In this document: positions 18,198 through 27,900 of the stretch, one piece after another
Layout of the letters: every line of letters starts with the position of its first letter
Numbering within the stretch: position 1 is the first letter of the stretch
DNA from: Chroococcidiopsis sp. CCMEE 29
GTDB lineage: Bacteria; Cyanobacteriota; Cyanobacteriia; Cyanobacteriales; Chroococcidiopsidaceae
Length of the DNA: 64,000 nucleotides
NCBI RefSeq assembly: GCF_023558375.1
Contig: NZ_CP083761.1
Span: forward strand, 5,411,001 to 5,475,000
Reading direction: 5' to 3'
Translations under genes and position numbers: made by a program
Notes under the pieces: generated by a model
Told to the model about the DNA's origin: nothing
The model's database searches: none
What the model saw: only the letters and a program-made list of their open reading frames with translations

Positions 18198-18260
18198 GCT
18201 TTAGGCGGAGTCCTGAGGTTGGCTAATTAATTCAACCAACGGCACAAACTCTCCTAAAAC

Positions 18261-18360
18261 GAATTCCAGAGCTTCCCGAGGAGTTTTCACTTTGCATGAG
18301 CTGATTTTCTGGCTCGATGCCTAAGTAAAAACGGAGTGAGGGAGTCAGGCTCTGGAATTC
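18261..18360 (+). other. Conserved ~100-nt structured intergenic element, copy 2
   Basis: Nearly identical to copy 1: outer stem GAATTCCAGAG/CTCTGGAATTC, inner hairpin with loop TGATTTTCTG. It lies 63 bp after the A2 stop. It was duplicated together with the gene. Confidence 0.6.
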
Positions 18361-18361
18361 T

Positions 18362-18397
18362 CAAGAAGATTCCACTACCTTCACTAAAATCTTCTTG
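18362..18397 (+). other. Hairpin with inverted loop
   Basis: CAAGAAGATT pairs with AATCTTCTTG. The central decamer is CTACCTTCAC, the exact reverse complement of the loop GTGAAGGTAG in the copy at 17804-17839, while the flanking arms keep their orientation. Confidence 0.7.
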
Positions 18398-18524
18398 GAA
18401 CCTCCTCCTCTGCTCTCTCAGCGCCTTCAATTGAAGGAAGGTAAAGAGTTAAAAGCGGGTAGCAGCATAAGCGCGCTCTATGCTCAATCAAAAGCATAGA
18501 CATTATACTCCGCAGGAGGAAAAT

Positions 18525-18782
18525 ATGGCGAGATTAAACGACATTCCCTTACCAGTAGAGGAACTCACCGATGAGTCTGCCGCTGCTATCTCGGGCGGAT
18601 TATCTGAGGGAAGTTTGCGGCCGCTCCCCAGGCTCCTCGGGATTAGTCAGGGGATGAATGTATTGTCGAACGGAGATGGGAATGAGATGGAGAGGAAGAT
18701 CCCTGAAGAATCTATCCAGGAAGCAAGCGAGGAAAAAGAGCACGCCAAAGAATTGATCGCACTCATTAAGGAGACATTCTAG
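18525..18782 (+). CDS. Double-glycine precursor peptide A3
   Basis: 85 residues from the ATG at 18525, chosen because AGGAGG stands 5 bases before it; the longer frame from 18480 has no such site. The leader is MARLNDIPLPVEELTDESAA followed by AISGG, a Gly-Gly leader different from the SEEQQ type. The body is charged: LSEGSLRPLPRLLGISQGMN and a Glu/Lys-rich helical tail ending LIALIKETF. No Cys. It has no counterpart in cassette B. Function unknown; its place in the cluster suggests a substrate of the same exporter. Confidence 0.7.
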   Translation: MARLNDIPLPVEELTDESAAAISGGLSEGSLRPLPRLLGISQGMNVLSNGDGNEMERKIPEESIQEASEEKEHAKELIALIKETF

Positions 18783-18838
18783 GAATAGAATTTGAGCCTT
18801 GAGTTTTTGAAAGCAGAAAGGTTCGCTTAAATGATCCT

Positions 18839-18864
18839 TATGTCTTAACGATCATTAAGACATA
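18839..18864 (+). other. Perfect 10-bp hairpin between peptide genes A3 and A4
   Basis: TATGTCTTAA and TTAAGACATA enclose CGATCA. It lies 40 bp before the A4 start. There is no T-tract, so it is more likely an operator, processing site or mRNA stabiliser than a terminator. Confidence 0.5.
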
Positions 18865-18903
18865 GATAACAGCCAAGTAGGTAGCAATCAGTGAGGTATC
18901 AAT

Positions 18904-19185
18904 ATGTCCTTTCTAGAGATCCCATACTCAGAGTTGCTCATAGAGTTATCTGAGGAGCAACAGGAGTTTGTAGCTGGCGGCGTTTCTGAGGTATACGAAT
19001 ACCACAATTCCTACGAAACCGAAACCTCAGAACATAGCAGAGAAGAAAATGGCGAAAAAGAAGATCAGAATGGCACAGAAGATCCCAGTGATTTTAATGT
19101 TAATGAAATCTCCTTGCTGCCTATTCTTCGTCCTTCCCTTCGTTTTCCTCGGTCTCCCCGCGCAAGCGGAACAATGTTGCTGTAA
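18904..19185 (+). CDS. Double-glycine precursor peptide A4
   Basis: 93 residues. Leader MSFLEIPYSELLIELSEEQQ then EFVAGG, a CTB-type Gly-Gly leader with an N-terminal extension. The part after Gly-Gly is strongly acidic (repeated Glu with His/Tyr) and turns basic and proline-rich at the C-terminus (ILRPSLRFPRSPRASG). The homologue in cassette B (32052-32294) shares the leader and the Glu/Tyr/His stretch but differs at the C-terminus. A gap of 392 bp without a clear gene separates it from the HlyD gene. Confidence 0.75.
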   Translation: MSFLEIPYSELLIELSEEQQEFVAGGVSEVYEYHNSYETETSEHSREENGEKEDQNGTEDPSDFNVNEISLLPILRPSLRFPRSPRASGTMLL

Positions 19186-19577
19186 AGCAAAACTCTAGCC
19201 TTCCCTTAGCCTCTCCTTGAGATGAAAGGGGGGTAGGAGACTTTTGTTACTTTCCCAACGTAAGAGAGGATTTTGAGAAAGTTTATAAGATCTCCTATTT
19301 TCTCTCAATGCATTAAATCAACAGTAAAGAGCCGAGAGAAGGTGCGTCCGCGCGTAGCGTACACTTTTCTTTTTCCCCCTCACCTATTTATAGCGCATTG
19401 CTTTTGCTACTTACGATTGGATTTTGTGCCGTTTCAACCCCTGACACCCACAGATACATTGAGCCAACTTATTTGAATTCTCCAGGATATTACTAGGGTT
19501 TTTCAGTTTCTCAAATAGGAATGACAGAGTGTGACATAAAGCTGACCTGTCATTGTCAATTCTAAGGTTTCGTAACT

Positions 19578-20888
19578 ATGCTGAATACCCCCAATCCAGA
19601 CCAGATCCATCTCGTTCAAGGCGACGAGTTTCTCCCCTCTATCAGCCCATGGACAACAATAGGAGGGATGTTTCTGGTTGGCACTTTTAGCGCAGCAGTT
19701 GCTCTCACAACCGTTCTCAAGTACAGCGTCACAGTCAAAGTACCTGCGACTATTCGTCCTGCCGGAGAATTGCGAATCGTTCAGGCAGCAACTGAGGGAA
19801 TCGTCAAAAGCATTGAAGTGGAAGAGAATCAGGTTCTTACAAAGGGAGATGCGATCGCCTACATTGACGATTCTCAACTCCTGACAAAAAAGAGCCAACT
19901 ACAAGGGAATATCCAGCAGAACCAACTGCAGCTGGCTCAAATTGCTGCTCAGATGGACGCCCTTGAGGCTCAGCGCTTAGCTGAAACCAGCTTGATTAAC
20001 CGCACCATTGCCTCTGCTCAAGCTGACCTCAGTCGCAACCAACGGGTCTATCAAGACCAGCAAATTATAACTCAGGCAGAAGTAAAAGAAGTAGAAGCTG
20101 GCTTGGAGTTAGCAAGGGAGGAGATGAAGCGATATCAGCAGTTAGCTAACACCGGTGCCATTGCTGAGCTGCAAGTCAAGGAGAAAGAACAAGCATTCAT
20201 TGCAGCTCAAGCCAGGCTGGCAAAGTCAAAAGCCACCCTCAATCCCAGTGATGCATCGGTGGCAATAGCGACGGAGCGGATTGCTCAAGAAAGGGCAAGG
20301 GGTGAGGCAACCCTAGCCACATTGAACAAAGAGCGAGAGAACCTGCAAAGCACGCAAATTGAAATTCAAAACCAACTCAACCGCGATGTGAAAGAACTCC
20401 AACAAATCGGGATGGAACTTAGCAAGACATTTATTCTTGCCTCAGAGTCAGGCACAATCCTCAAACTGGAACTGCGAAACGCAGGTCAGGTGGTACAACC
20501 AGGAGAGGCTGTTGCTTACATTGCTCCTCAAAACGCCCCTTTGCTGATCAAGTCCCGTGTAGAGGCTCAAGATATCGACAAGGTGAAACCGGGTCAAAAA
20601 GTCCAGATGCAAGTGTCTGCTTGTCCCTATCCGGACTACGGCACGCTCAAAGGCACTGTCACCACAGTTGCACCAGATGCCCTGCCAGCGGCAAGCAATC
20701 AGGCGGAAGCATCCGCCGCACGTGCCGCCTACGAGGTAACAATTCAGCCCCAAAACCGATTTGTGGGAAGTGAAGCTCACCAGTGTCGTCTGCAATCTGG
20801 GATGGAGGGTACAGCTGATATTATTACGCGCGAGGAGACAGTACTTAAATTCATTCTCCGAAAGGCAAGGTTACTTACGGATCTATGA
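19578..20888 (+). CDS. HlyD-family periplasmic adaptor, cassette A
   Basis: 436 residues. One membrane segment near residues 30-50 (GGMFLVGTFSAAVALTTVL), then the biotinyl/lipoyl-like half (VPATIRPAGELRIVQAATEG), a long coiled-coil hairpin at about 100-270, the second half (LELRNAGQVVQPGEAVAYI) and a beta-barrel (VEAQDIDKVKPGQKVQMQVS). This is the layout of type I secretion adaptors that link an inner-membrane ABC exporter to the outer membrane. It lies directly before the PCAT gene. By eye it is about three-quarters identical to the cassette B copy at 32373-33683. Confidence 0.92.
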   Translation: MLNTPNPDQIHLVQGDEFLPSISPWTTIGGMFLVGTFSAAVALTTVLKYSVTVKVPATIRPAGELRIVQAATEGIVKSIEVEENQVLTKGDAIAYIDDSQLLTKKSQLQGNIQQNQLQLAQIAAQMDALEAQRLAETSLINRTIASAQADLSRNQRVYQDQQIITQAEVKEVEAGLELAREEMKRYQQLANTGAIAELQVKEKEQAFIAAQARLAKSKATLNPSDASVAIATERIAQERARGEATLATLNKERENLQSTQIEIQNQLNRDVKELQQIGMELSKTFILASESGTILKLELRNAGQVVQPGEAVAYIAPQNAPLLIKSRVEAQDIDKVKPGQKVQMQVSACPYPDYGTLKGTVTTVAPDALPAASNQAEASAARAAYEVTIQPQNRFVGSEAHQCRLQSGMEGTADIITREETVLKFILRKARLLTDL

Positions 20889-20890
20889 GA

Positions 20891-20928
20891 GGGGTGAGGG
20901 GCGAGGGGCGAGGGGCGAGGGGCGAGGG
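20891..20928. repeat. GGGGCGA heptamer repeats (four units) between hlyD and PCAT genes
   Basis: One GGGGTGA followed by four GGGGCGA units and a final GGG, starting two bases after the HlyD stop codon. The cassette B equivalent has only two units, so this is a variable-number repeat inside an operon spacer. Confidence 0.8.
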
Positions 20929-20980
20929 AATTATGCTGCGGTAGTTTAATTAAAAAATTGGCGATTACGAGTGATAAACG

Positions 20981-23143
20981 ATGGCTAATCTGCTCAAAAA
21001 AGGTTATCAATGTGTCTTACAGGCGAGTGAGGAAGACTGTGGGGCAGCTTGTCTAGCTGCAATTTCCAGGCACTATGGTCGAACCTTGAGCATCACTCGC
21101 AGTCGGGAAGCAGTAGGGACTGGACAGCTAGGAACAACACTGCTAGGTCTCAAACGTGGCTCTGAGGTTCTGGGGTTCAATGCCCGGTCAGTTAAAGCCT
21201 CAAAGGAAGTAGTAGACAGAATCAAAGAATTACCCCTGCCAGCAGTCATTCATTGGAAAGGCTACCATTGGGTGGTTTTATACGGAAAGCGGGGCAGGAA
21301 GTACATCATTGCCGATCCAGCTGCGGGCATCCGTTATCTCAACAGACAGGAGTTAACGGCAGCTTGGAATGGAATCATGCTCTTGCTGCAGCCAAATCCA
21401 GAGCAGTTTTTTGAACAACCCCAAGAAGATACTGGGGGGGGCTTGGGACGCTTTTTAAGGCGTGTCTGGCCTTATCGGGCGCTGCTGGCTCAAGCTTTAC
21501 TAATCAATATTGTCTTAGGCCTGCTCTCTCTAGCTAGCCCTTTGCTGATCCAAATTCTGACAGATGATGTACTGGTGCGGGGAGACGTTCAGTTACTCAC
21601 GGTTGTGGTGAGTGCCGTTGTTGTGATGACCTTGTTTAGCAGTACCCTGCAACTGTTGCAAACTACAATGATTGCTCATTTTGCTCAACGGTTGCAGTTA
21701 GGGTTAGTCCTGGAATTTGGGCAAAAACTTCTCCACCTGCCCTTAAATTACTTTGAATCTCGTCGCAGCGGTGAAATCGTCAGCCGACTGCGAGATATCA
21801 ATGAAATCAACCAGTTGGTTTCCCAGGTTGTTGTTCGTCTACCCAGTCAGTTTTTTGTTGCAGTGGTTTCTTTTAGCTTCATGGTGTTCTATAGCTGGAA
21901 GCTAACACTCGCGGTAATGCTGGTCGCGATGATCATGACCGTATCAACCCTGCCATTTTTGCCGATTCTACAGCAAAAGACTCGCAGCCTTTTAGTCTTG
22001 GGAGCGGAAAATCAAGGGGTGCTGGTTGAAACTTTCAAAGGCGCACTGGTGATGAAAACAACGACTGCTGCGCCCCAATTCTGGGACGAATTCCAGAGCC
22101 GGTTTGGTCGCCTCGCTAATCTCACCTTTAGCACAATCCAAATCGGCATTATGAACGGCACTTTCACACACCTTATTTCCAGCATCGGCGGCATCACTTT
22201 ACTCGGGTTGGGTAGCCTACTGGTCATAAACAAAGAACTAACCATCGGTCAAGTGCTAGCGTTTAACGGCATGCAGGGTAATGTTCTGGGCTTATTTGGC
22301 TCGCTGATTGGCTTAACAGACGAATATTTTCGCTCTCAAACAGCAATCAATCGTCTCGTAGAAGTGATCGATGCTACACCGGAAGCGGTCGGAGATGCCC
22401 AAAAGCCGTTTGCTCAAATCCCTGGAGGTGCTGACATTTGTTGCACCGAACTCAACTTCCACCATGCTGGCAGAGTTGACTTACTAGAGAATTTTTCCGT
22501 CAATCTGCCTGGAGGGAGAGTCATCGCTCTAATTGGCCAGTCCGGTTGTGGTAAAAGCACGCTAGCTAAGCTGATCGCTGGCTTATATCAGCCGCAGTCT
22601 GGGAATATCCGCATTGGTCTTTATAACTTGCAAGACCTCTCCCTCGATTGCTTGCGACAGCAAGTAGTGCTTGTCCCCCAAGAACCTCACTTTTGGAGTC
22701 GCTCGATTCTGGAGAACTTCCGCTTAGGCAATCCCTACATCTCGTTTGAGCAGATCGTTAAAGCTTGCCAGATTGCCGATGCGGATAGCTTTATCAGTCA
22801 ACTGCCGAATAAATATCAAACTGTGCTAGGGGAATTTGGGGCAAACCTTTCTGGTGGACAACGGCAACGACTAGCGATCGCCAGGGGAATCGTTAACGAT
22901 CCACCAGTACTGATCTTGGATGAAGCGACCGCTGGACTCGATCCAGTCAGTGAATGCCAAGTGCTAGAGCGGCTGTTGGCATCCCGCCAAGGCAAAACCA
23001 CAATTCTGATCACTCACCGTCCTAGCGTGATGAAACGAGCCGATTGGATCGTGCTACTGGATAAAGGTAAGTTGAAAACCCAAGGCACTCTATCTGCTTT
23101 GTCTTCTGTCCCCGGAGACCATTTAAAGTTTTTATCAGCTTGA
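20981..23143 (+). CDS. C39-peptidase ABC exporter (PCAT), cassette A
   Basis: 720 residues. The N-terminal C39 peptidase has catalytic Cys20 (ASEEDCGAACLAAISRH), His96 (WKGYHWVVLYG) and Asp112 (YIIADPA). It is followed by about six membrane segments (roughly 165-450) and a nucleotide-binding domain with Walker A GQSGCGKST (about 519-527), signature LSGGQRQRLAIARG and Walker B PVLILDEAT. Such exporters cut leaders after Gly-Gly and pump the peptide out. All catalytic residues are intact. Likely substrates are peptides A1-A5 on both sides. The cassette B paralogue is also 720 residues and very similar. Confidence 0.96.
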   Translation: MANLLKKGYQCVLQASEEDCGAACLAAISRHYGRTLSITRSREAVGTGQLGTTLLGLKRGSEVLGFNARSVKASKEVVDRIKELPLPAVIHWKGYHWVVLYGKRGRKYIIADPAAGIRYLNRQELTAAWNGIMLLLQPNPEQFFEQPQEDTGGGLGRFLRRVWPYRALLAQALLINIVLGLLSLASPLLIQILTDDVLVRGDVQLLTVVVSAVVVMTLFSSTLQLLQTTMIAHFAQRLQLGLVLEFGQKLLHLPLNYFESRRSGEIVSRLRDINEINQLVSQVVVRLPSQFFVAVVSFSFMVFYSWKLTLAVMLVAMIMTVSTLPFLPILQQKTRSLLVLGAENQGVLVETFKGALVMKTTTAAPQFWDEFQSRFGRLANLTFSTIQIGIMNGTFTHLISSIGGITLLGLGSLLVINKELTIGQVLAFNGMQGNVLGLFGSLIGLTDEYFRSQTAINRLVEVIDATPEAVGDAQKPFAQIPGGADICCTELNFHHAGRVDLLENFSVNLPGGRVIALIGQSGCGKSTLAKLIAGLYQPQSGNIRIGLYNLQDLSLDCLRQQVVLVPQEPHFWSRSILENFRLGNPYISFEQIVKACQIADADSFISQLPNKYQTVLGEFGANLSGGQRQRLAIARGIVNDPPVLILDEATAGLDPVSECQVLERLLASRQGKTTILITHRPSVMKRADWIVLLDKGKLKTQGTLSALSSVPGDHLKFLSA

Positions 23144-23155
23144 AGAGGTATTACG

Positions 23156-23476
23156 ATGTCTGACCCTATTGAGTCAAAAAATCCCGAATTTCTAGTAGAG
23201 TTATCCGAGCCGGAACAGGAGTCTGTAGCTGGCGGATTTGCACTGGAGGATATGTTTGAATCTTTTTTCTTCCAACAAACAGACATCGACACTTTTGCAG
23301 AAGCTAAATTCAATGATTCACAAACTGGTCGTTCTGGCTTACAAAGAACTGGATATAGGTTGTCGCAAATCACTCTAGCGTTTACCTCACCCCGGTTCGG
23401 TGGAGGTCGATCTCGATATCGTCGCTCTCGGCGGATGGGTGGGATTTTCAACCTTCTCCGAGGCTGGGGAATTTAG
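23156..23476 (+). CDS. Double-glycine precursor peptide A5 with Arg-rich tail
   Basis: 106 residues, starting 13 bp after the PCAT stop codon behind GAAGAGG. The leader ends ELSEPEQESVAGG. The body begins FALEDMFESFFFQQTDIDTF, has RTGYRLSQITLAF, and ends in a strongly cationic segment with FGGGRSRYRRSRRMGG and IFNLLRGWGI. The cassette B equivalent (35936-36250) keeps the FFFQQTDI, SPRFGGGR and RRMGGIFN motifs, so these are probably functional. The cationic, amphipathic end suggests membrane activity, but this is inference. No Cys. Confidence 0.78.
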   Translation: MSDPIESKNPEFLVELSEPEQESVAGGFALEDMFESFFFQQTDIDTFAEAKFNDSQTGRSGLQRTGYRLSQITLAFTSPRFGGGRSRYRRSRRMGGIFNLLRGWGI

Positions 23477-23609
23477 GTTACGTATTTTGCGTAACTGGTC
23501 GTTGTTGGGAGTTTCTAACTTTCTTAGTGTCTACTTTAAGTGTGGCGATCGCTACAGAAACTGCCGCCTTTAGACAATGTTAATGATACGTGAGGACTAG
23601 GTAAGTTAT

Positions 23610-24362
23610 ATGAACCACCAATGCCAAACCCTTGATTTTTTTAGGTTATCTACAGCTCCGAATGAAATAGCTAGCTTCCTGCGAAAGAACATGCAATTAA
23701 AGGAAGTATGTCAGAAGATTTTGTATCAAAAAATAATTGAGCAAGCTGCTCAGGAAATGGGTTTAACAGTCACTCCAGAAGAAATTCAGGCTGAGGCGGA
23801 GCGGCGGCGGAAAAAGCATCTAGAGCAGGCTGCTGATACATTTGCTTGGCTAGCTAACCAGATGAGCTCTATAGAAGATTGGGAGGCGGGAATTCGCGAT
23901 CGCCTGCTAGCTCAAAAAGTATCTCAGTCTTTATTTGGTAAAGAGGTAGAAAAATTTTTTACTCAAAATCAAGCTGATTTTGACCAAGTAATACTTTATC
24001 AAATAGTTGTTCCCTACGAAAAGCTAGCTCAGCAACTCTTCTATCAAATTTTGGAAGAAGAAATTAGTTTTTATGAAGTAGCGCATCTTTATGACATTGA
24101 TGATAGCCGCCGCTACCATTGCGGTTATGAAGGAAAGCTTTACCGCTGGAATTTAAAGCCAGAGATCGCAGCCGTTGTATTTGGTGCTGGAGTCGGAGAA
24201 TTAGTTGGTCCGATTACCACCGACCAAGGAGTTCATCTTTTAACAGTTGAAGAGTTTATTCCAGCAGAACTGACTTCTACTAGGTATCAAGACATCTTAA
24301 ATCGGATGTTTATGCAGTGGCTAGAATGTGAACTTAATTATTTGCTTCTTACGAAGTGCTAA
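23610..24362 (+). CDS. PpiC-like (parvulin/SurA-type) protein, cassette A
   Basis: 250 residues. The N-terminal half is helical (FLRKNMQLKEVCQKILYQKI, then EEIQAEAERRRKKH), as in SurA/PrsA chaperone domains. The C-terminal half reads like a degenerate PpiC rotamase domain: FYEVAHLYDIDDSRRYHCGY, PEIAAVVFGAGVGELVGPI and DQGVHLLTVEEF. No signal peptide, so it is likely cytosolic. It may keep precursor peptides unfolded or isomerise prolines, but this is inferred from position. Its duplicate in cassette B (36622-37401) is very similar. The spacer before it ends with the conserved GTTAATGAT...GACTAGGTAAGTTATATGAA. Confidence 0.75.
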   Translation: MNHQCQTLDFFRLSTAPNEIASFLRKNMQLKEVCQKILYQKIIEQAAQEMGLTVTPEEIQAEAERRRKKHLEQAADTFAWLANQMSSIEDWEAGIRDRLLAQKVSQSLFGKEVEKFFTQNQADFDQVILYQIVVPYEKLAQQLFYQILEEEISFYEVAHLYDIDDSRRYHCGYEGKLYRWNLKPEIAAVVFGAGVGELVGPITTDQGVHLLTVEEFIPAELTSTRYQDILNRMFMQWLECELNYLLLTKC

Positions 24363-24942
24363 ATACAAACAAACAAGCTTGTCGTTATTAGCGAAAAGCG
24401 CGAAGCTCAAAGCACTAAACTTGAAGCCCAAGACATATTAAGCTAATCGGCATTTAAATTGTATCGGGGCGTCCCCGCGTCTTCTAGGACGCTGAACATG
24501 CAACTTGAAGGCACATCAGCTAAGCTGGGTTTGCTACTTTATTCAGTCATCAATTATATTGTACTTAGGACAGACTAAATCTTAATTTTTATTACGAATA
24601 CCAGGAAATTCTTTGTGTGAAGATTGAATAAAGTTAAATCAAAGATGTGGTAAAGCTTTGATTAAGAAATTACTTAGGTGTTGACAATAACTAGGGGAAT
24701 TCACTTAATAAAGTTTATAGGGGTGAATAGCCTATAGGGTGGCGTACCACTTTCTCTTGCTTCTTCCCCTGAAATCTGTCAGGAGTATAGACCTATCTGG
24801 AAAGGTAGGGAGCTTCTAATCAGGCAGCATTACTTGTTAAATAGCAATCATAAGCTCGATTTTGCTCCGAGCCGGAGATTACTTTTTTACATAAAACTTA
24901 AAGTTATAAAAATTGAGTTACTCAAATTTGAGGGGCTAAGCG
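24363..24942. other. Gene-free stretch before the hetC-like gene
   Basis: 580 bp without a credible coding frame. Contains a small GC-rich hairpin (CGGGG-CGT-CCCCG near 24466) followed by GCGTC...GACGC. TTGACA near 24681 could be a -35 element. I do not see a match to the known long HetR inverted repeat. The long leader suggests that the hetC-like gene has its own promoter rather than read-through from cassette A. Confidence 0.4.
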
Positions 24943-27900
24943 ATGAATCCGAGCTTAGGAGTTCATAGTCAGAATTTGTCTGAAAGCACAGACAACAGTT
25001 CCCCCTACTTTGAGGTTATTCTTAACTTTTTAAAGTTGATTTTAAAAGATAGTAGCGTAGCCTTAAAGTTTAGTAAAGATTTTGAAATTAGTGATTTTCA
25101 ACTGGGTGATGCGCTTGCAGCCTATAATAATACCCCTGTTTTAGTAAATTCTGTCCACTATGAACAAAGCCAAGGAAATTTTTACATCGTTTGCCAAGGC
25201 CGGGTACGATTGCTTGGCTTTGATCATAAACAACAGCGAGAAGTTTCAACTCTGGTGCTGGAGGCTGGTGAAACATTTGGCACAGAGAATTTATTCGGCA
25301 ATGAACCGCTCCTAACCCGTGCGATCGCCTCTAGTGCCGTTCAAGTAGCACAGATGCCAATTACCAAACTTGAAACTTGGTTGGAGCAGCTGCCAAGTCT
25401 GCGAGAATTTTTGCATCAACAGGCAATGCAGCGACAATGTCTAACTTTCTTCAAAACTTCTACAGAACTGCGATCGCTTCCTAGTTATCAACTGCAACAA
25501 CTATTACCTTATTTTGTAGAAACACAGGTAAAGAGCGGACAGTCGCTAGTAGAGATGGCTTCTCTTAATAATGGTCGCTTTTGGCTGCGTCATGGACAGA
25601 TTCAAAGCCAATTGGGCAATTCACCTCCCACAGTAGGACAAAGTTGGGGATATCCTCAGCCAATTCCGAGCGATTGGATTGCTCGAACTGATTCGCTGGT
25701 TTACCACCTACCGAGAGAACATTGGGAAACAGCCCAAGCGATGTTGCTCCCAGGGGTGTCAGCAGGATCTTCAGCCAACTTGGGCAATAGATACAAACCA
25801 AAATCGGCAACTTTTAAAAAACACTCTCCAGTAGTTGAGCAGCGGGAAAATGACCGGAGTCAAACTCAGTCTGAACCACAGCCTAATATCGATCGAGCTG
25901 AGTCAAAACCAATTGCTTTTCCGCAACCAGCGAGCCGCTGTCGGCGAGGATTTTGGCATTCCCTCCCATTTATTGAGCAGCAAAGTTCTTCCGATTGTGG
26001 TGTAGCGTGTCTAGCAATGATCGGCCAGTACTGGGGAAAACGCTTTAGCCTTAACACCCTGCGGCATTTAGCTGGGGTAGATCGTGCCGGTACTTCACTC
26101 CGAGGTTTAGCCAAAGCTGCCGAAACTTTAGGATTTCACGCTCGACCAGTGCGGGCAAGTTTTAGCCGGTTGGAGTCGCAGACTAACCCCTGGATCGCTC
26201 ACTGGGAAGGAAATCATTATGTAGTTGTCTACCGAGTTAAAGGGGACAAAATTCTGATTGCCGATCCAGCGTTGAACAAGCGATCGCTTTCTCGCCACCA
26301 GTTTCTCGATAGCTGGACTGGATACGCGCTGCTACTAGACCCCACTGAGCGCTTGCAAGCAGCTCAAAGCGAGAAAATTTCCTTAAGTCAATTTTGGGGT
26401 GCTGCTTTACCTTACCATTCCCTAATCGGGCAAATAATCTCGATGTCCTTGCTGCTCCAGCTTTTCGGTCTGAGTACCCCTCTGTTTACCCAGATTATTC
26501 TCGACCATGTAGTGGTGCAGAAAAGCTTTGTCACTCTGAATGCTTTTGTCCTGGGACTGCTGTTGTTTGGCATTTGGCGTATTGGCTTGATTGCTGCGCG
26601 TCAATACCTACTAGATTACTTTTCCAACCGCTTTGACCTGACTTTAATCAGTGGCTTTATCAACCACACTCTCTTGCTGCCGTTAAAGTTTTTTGAATCG
26701 CGCCGTGTGGGGGATATTATTACCCGCGTTCAGGAAAACCGGAAGGTACAGGTGTTTATTACTAGACAGGCAATCTTAGCCTGGTTAGATGCGTTGATGG
26801 CAGTCGTCTATATCGGTCTAATGTTCTACTACAGCTGGCATCTTACCCTACTGGTACTAGCTCTAATTCCGCCGATTGCGATCTTGACCTTGGTGGCAAC
26901 TCCTTGGCTACGGCGGGTATCGAGAGAGATTTTTAATGAAGTAGTGGCGCAAAACTCCTTGCTGGTGGAAATGCTGACCGGTGTAGCTACAGTCAAAGCG
27001 GCTGCTGCTGAACGAGATGTTCGCTGGCGTTGGGAAGACCGCTTTACCAGTGCTCTCAACGCCGAATTTCGCGGTCAGAAACTGGCGAATGGCTTGCAAG
27101 CCACTGGTGGTTTAATCAATACCTTGGGTAGTACAGCTTTGCTATGGTATGGTGCGACGCTGGTAATTCAAGACCAGTTGAGCATCGGTCAGTTTGTGGC
27201 TTTCACCATGATGTTTGGCAGTGTAATTAACCCCATCCTATCAGTGGTGAATCTTTGGGATGAGCTGCAAGAAGTGCTGATCTCAGTGGAACGGCTAAAC
27301 GATGTCTTTAGCTCGCCACTAGAAGCAAGTCCTGGACAACAGATGCTGGTTTTGCCCCAACTAAGGGGGGAGGTACGATTTGAAAATGTTACTTTTCGCT
27401 ACAGTCCCGAGCAGGGGCGGAACACGTTGCAAAACATTACTTTCGAGGTAGGAGTAGGACAAACGATTGGTATTGTCGGTCGCAGTGGTTCTGGCAAGAG
27501 TACCCTGGTGAATCTGCTACAGGGACTGTATCATCCGGACGGAGGTCGCATCCTAGTTGATGGGCATGATATTCGGCATATTTCTCTCCAGTCTCTGCGG
27601 AGTCAAATGGGTGTAGTGCCACAAGAGTGTTTCTTGTTTTCCGCCACGATTCTGGAAAACATCACGCTCTATCGGTCTGATTTCGCTTTAGAGCAAGTAA
27701 TTGAGGTTGCCAAACTTGCAGAAGCTCATGCTTTTATTCAAGCTTTACCTTTGGGATACAACACCCAAGTAGGGGAAAGGGGGATGACGCTTTCTAGTGG
27801 GCAACGGCAGCGGATTGCGATCGCTCGCGCTTTGTTAGGAGCACCCCGCGTTTTAGTGCTAGATGAGGCAACTAGTGCCCTCGATGCTGAGTCAGAACGG

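Noticed and set aside
19273-19476. Forward frame of 67 codons before the HlyD gene of cassette A
   Set aside because: No Gly-Gly leader, no ribosome-binding site and no counterpart in cassette B.
24363-24942. Possible HetR binding site before the hetC-like gene
   Set aside because: I found no long GAGGGGTCTAACCCCTC-like inverted repeat there.
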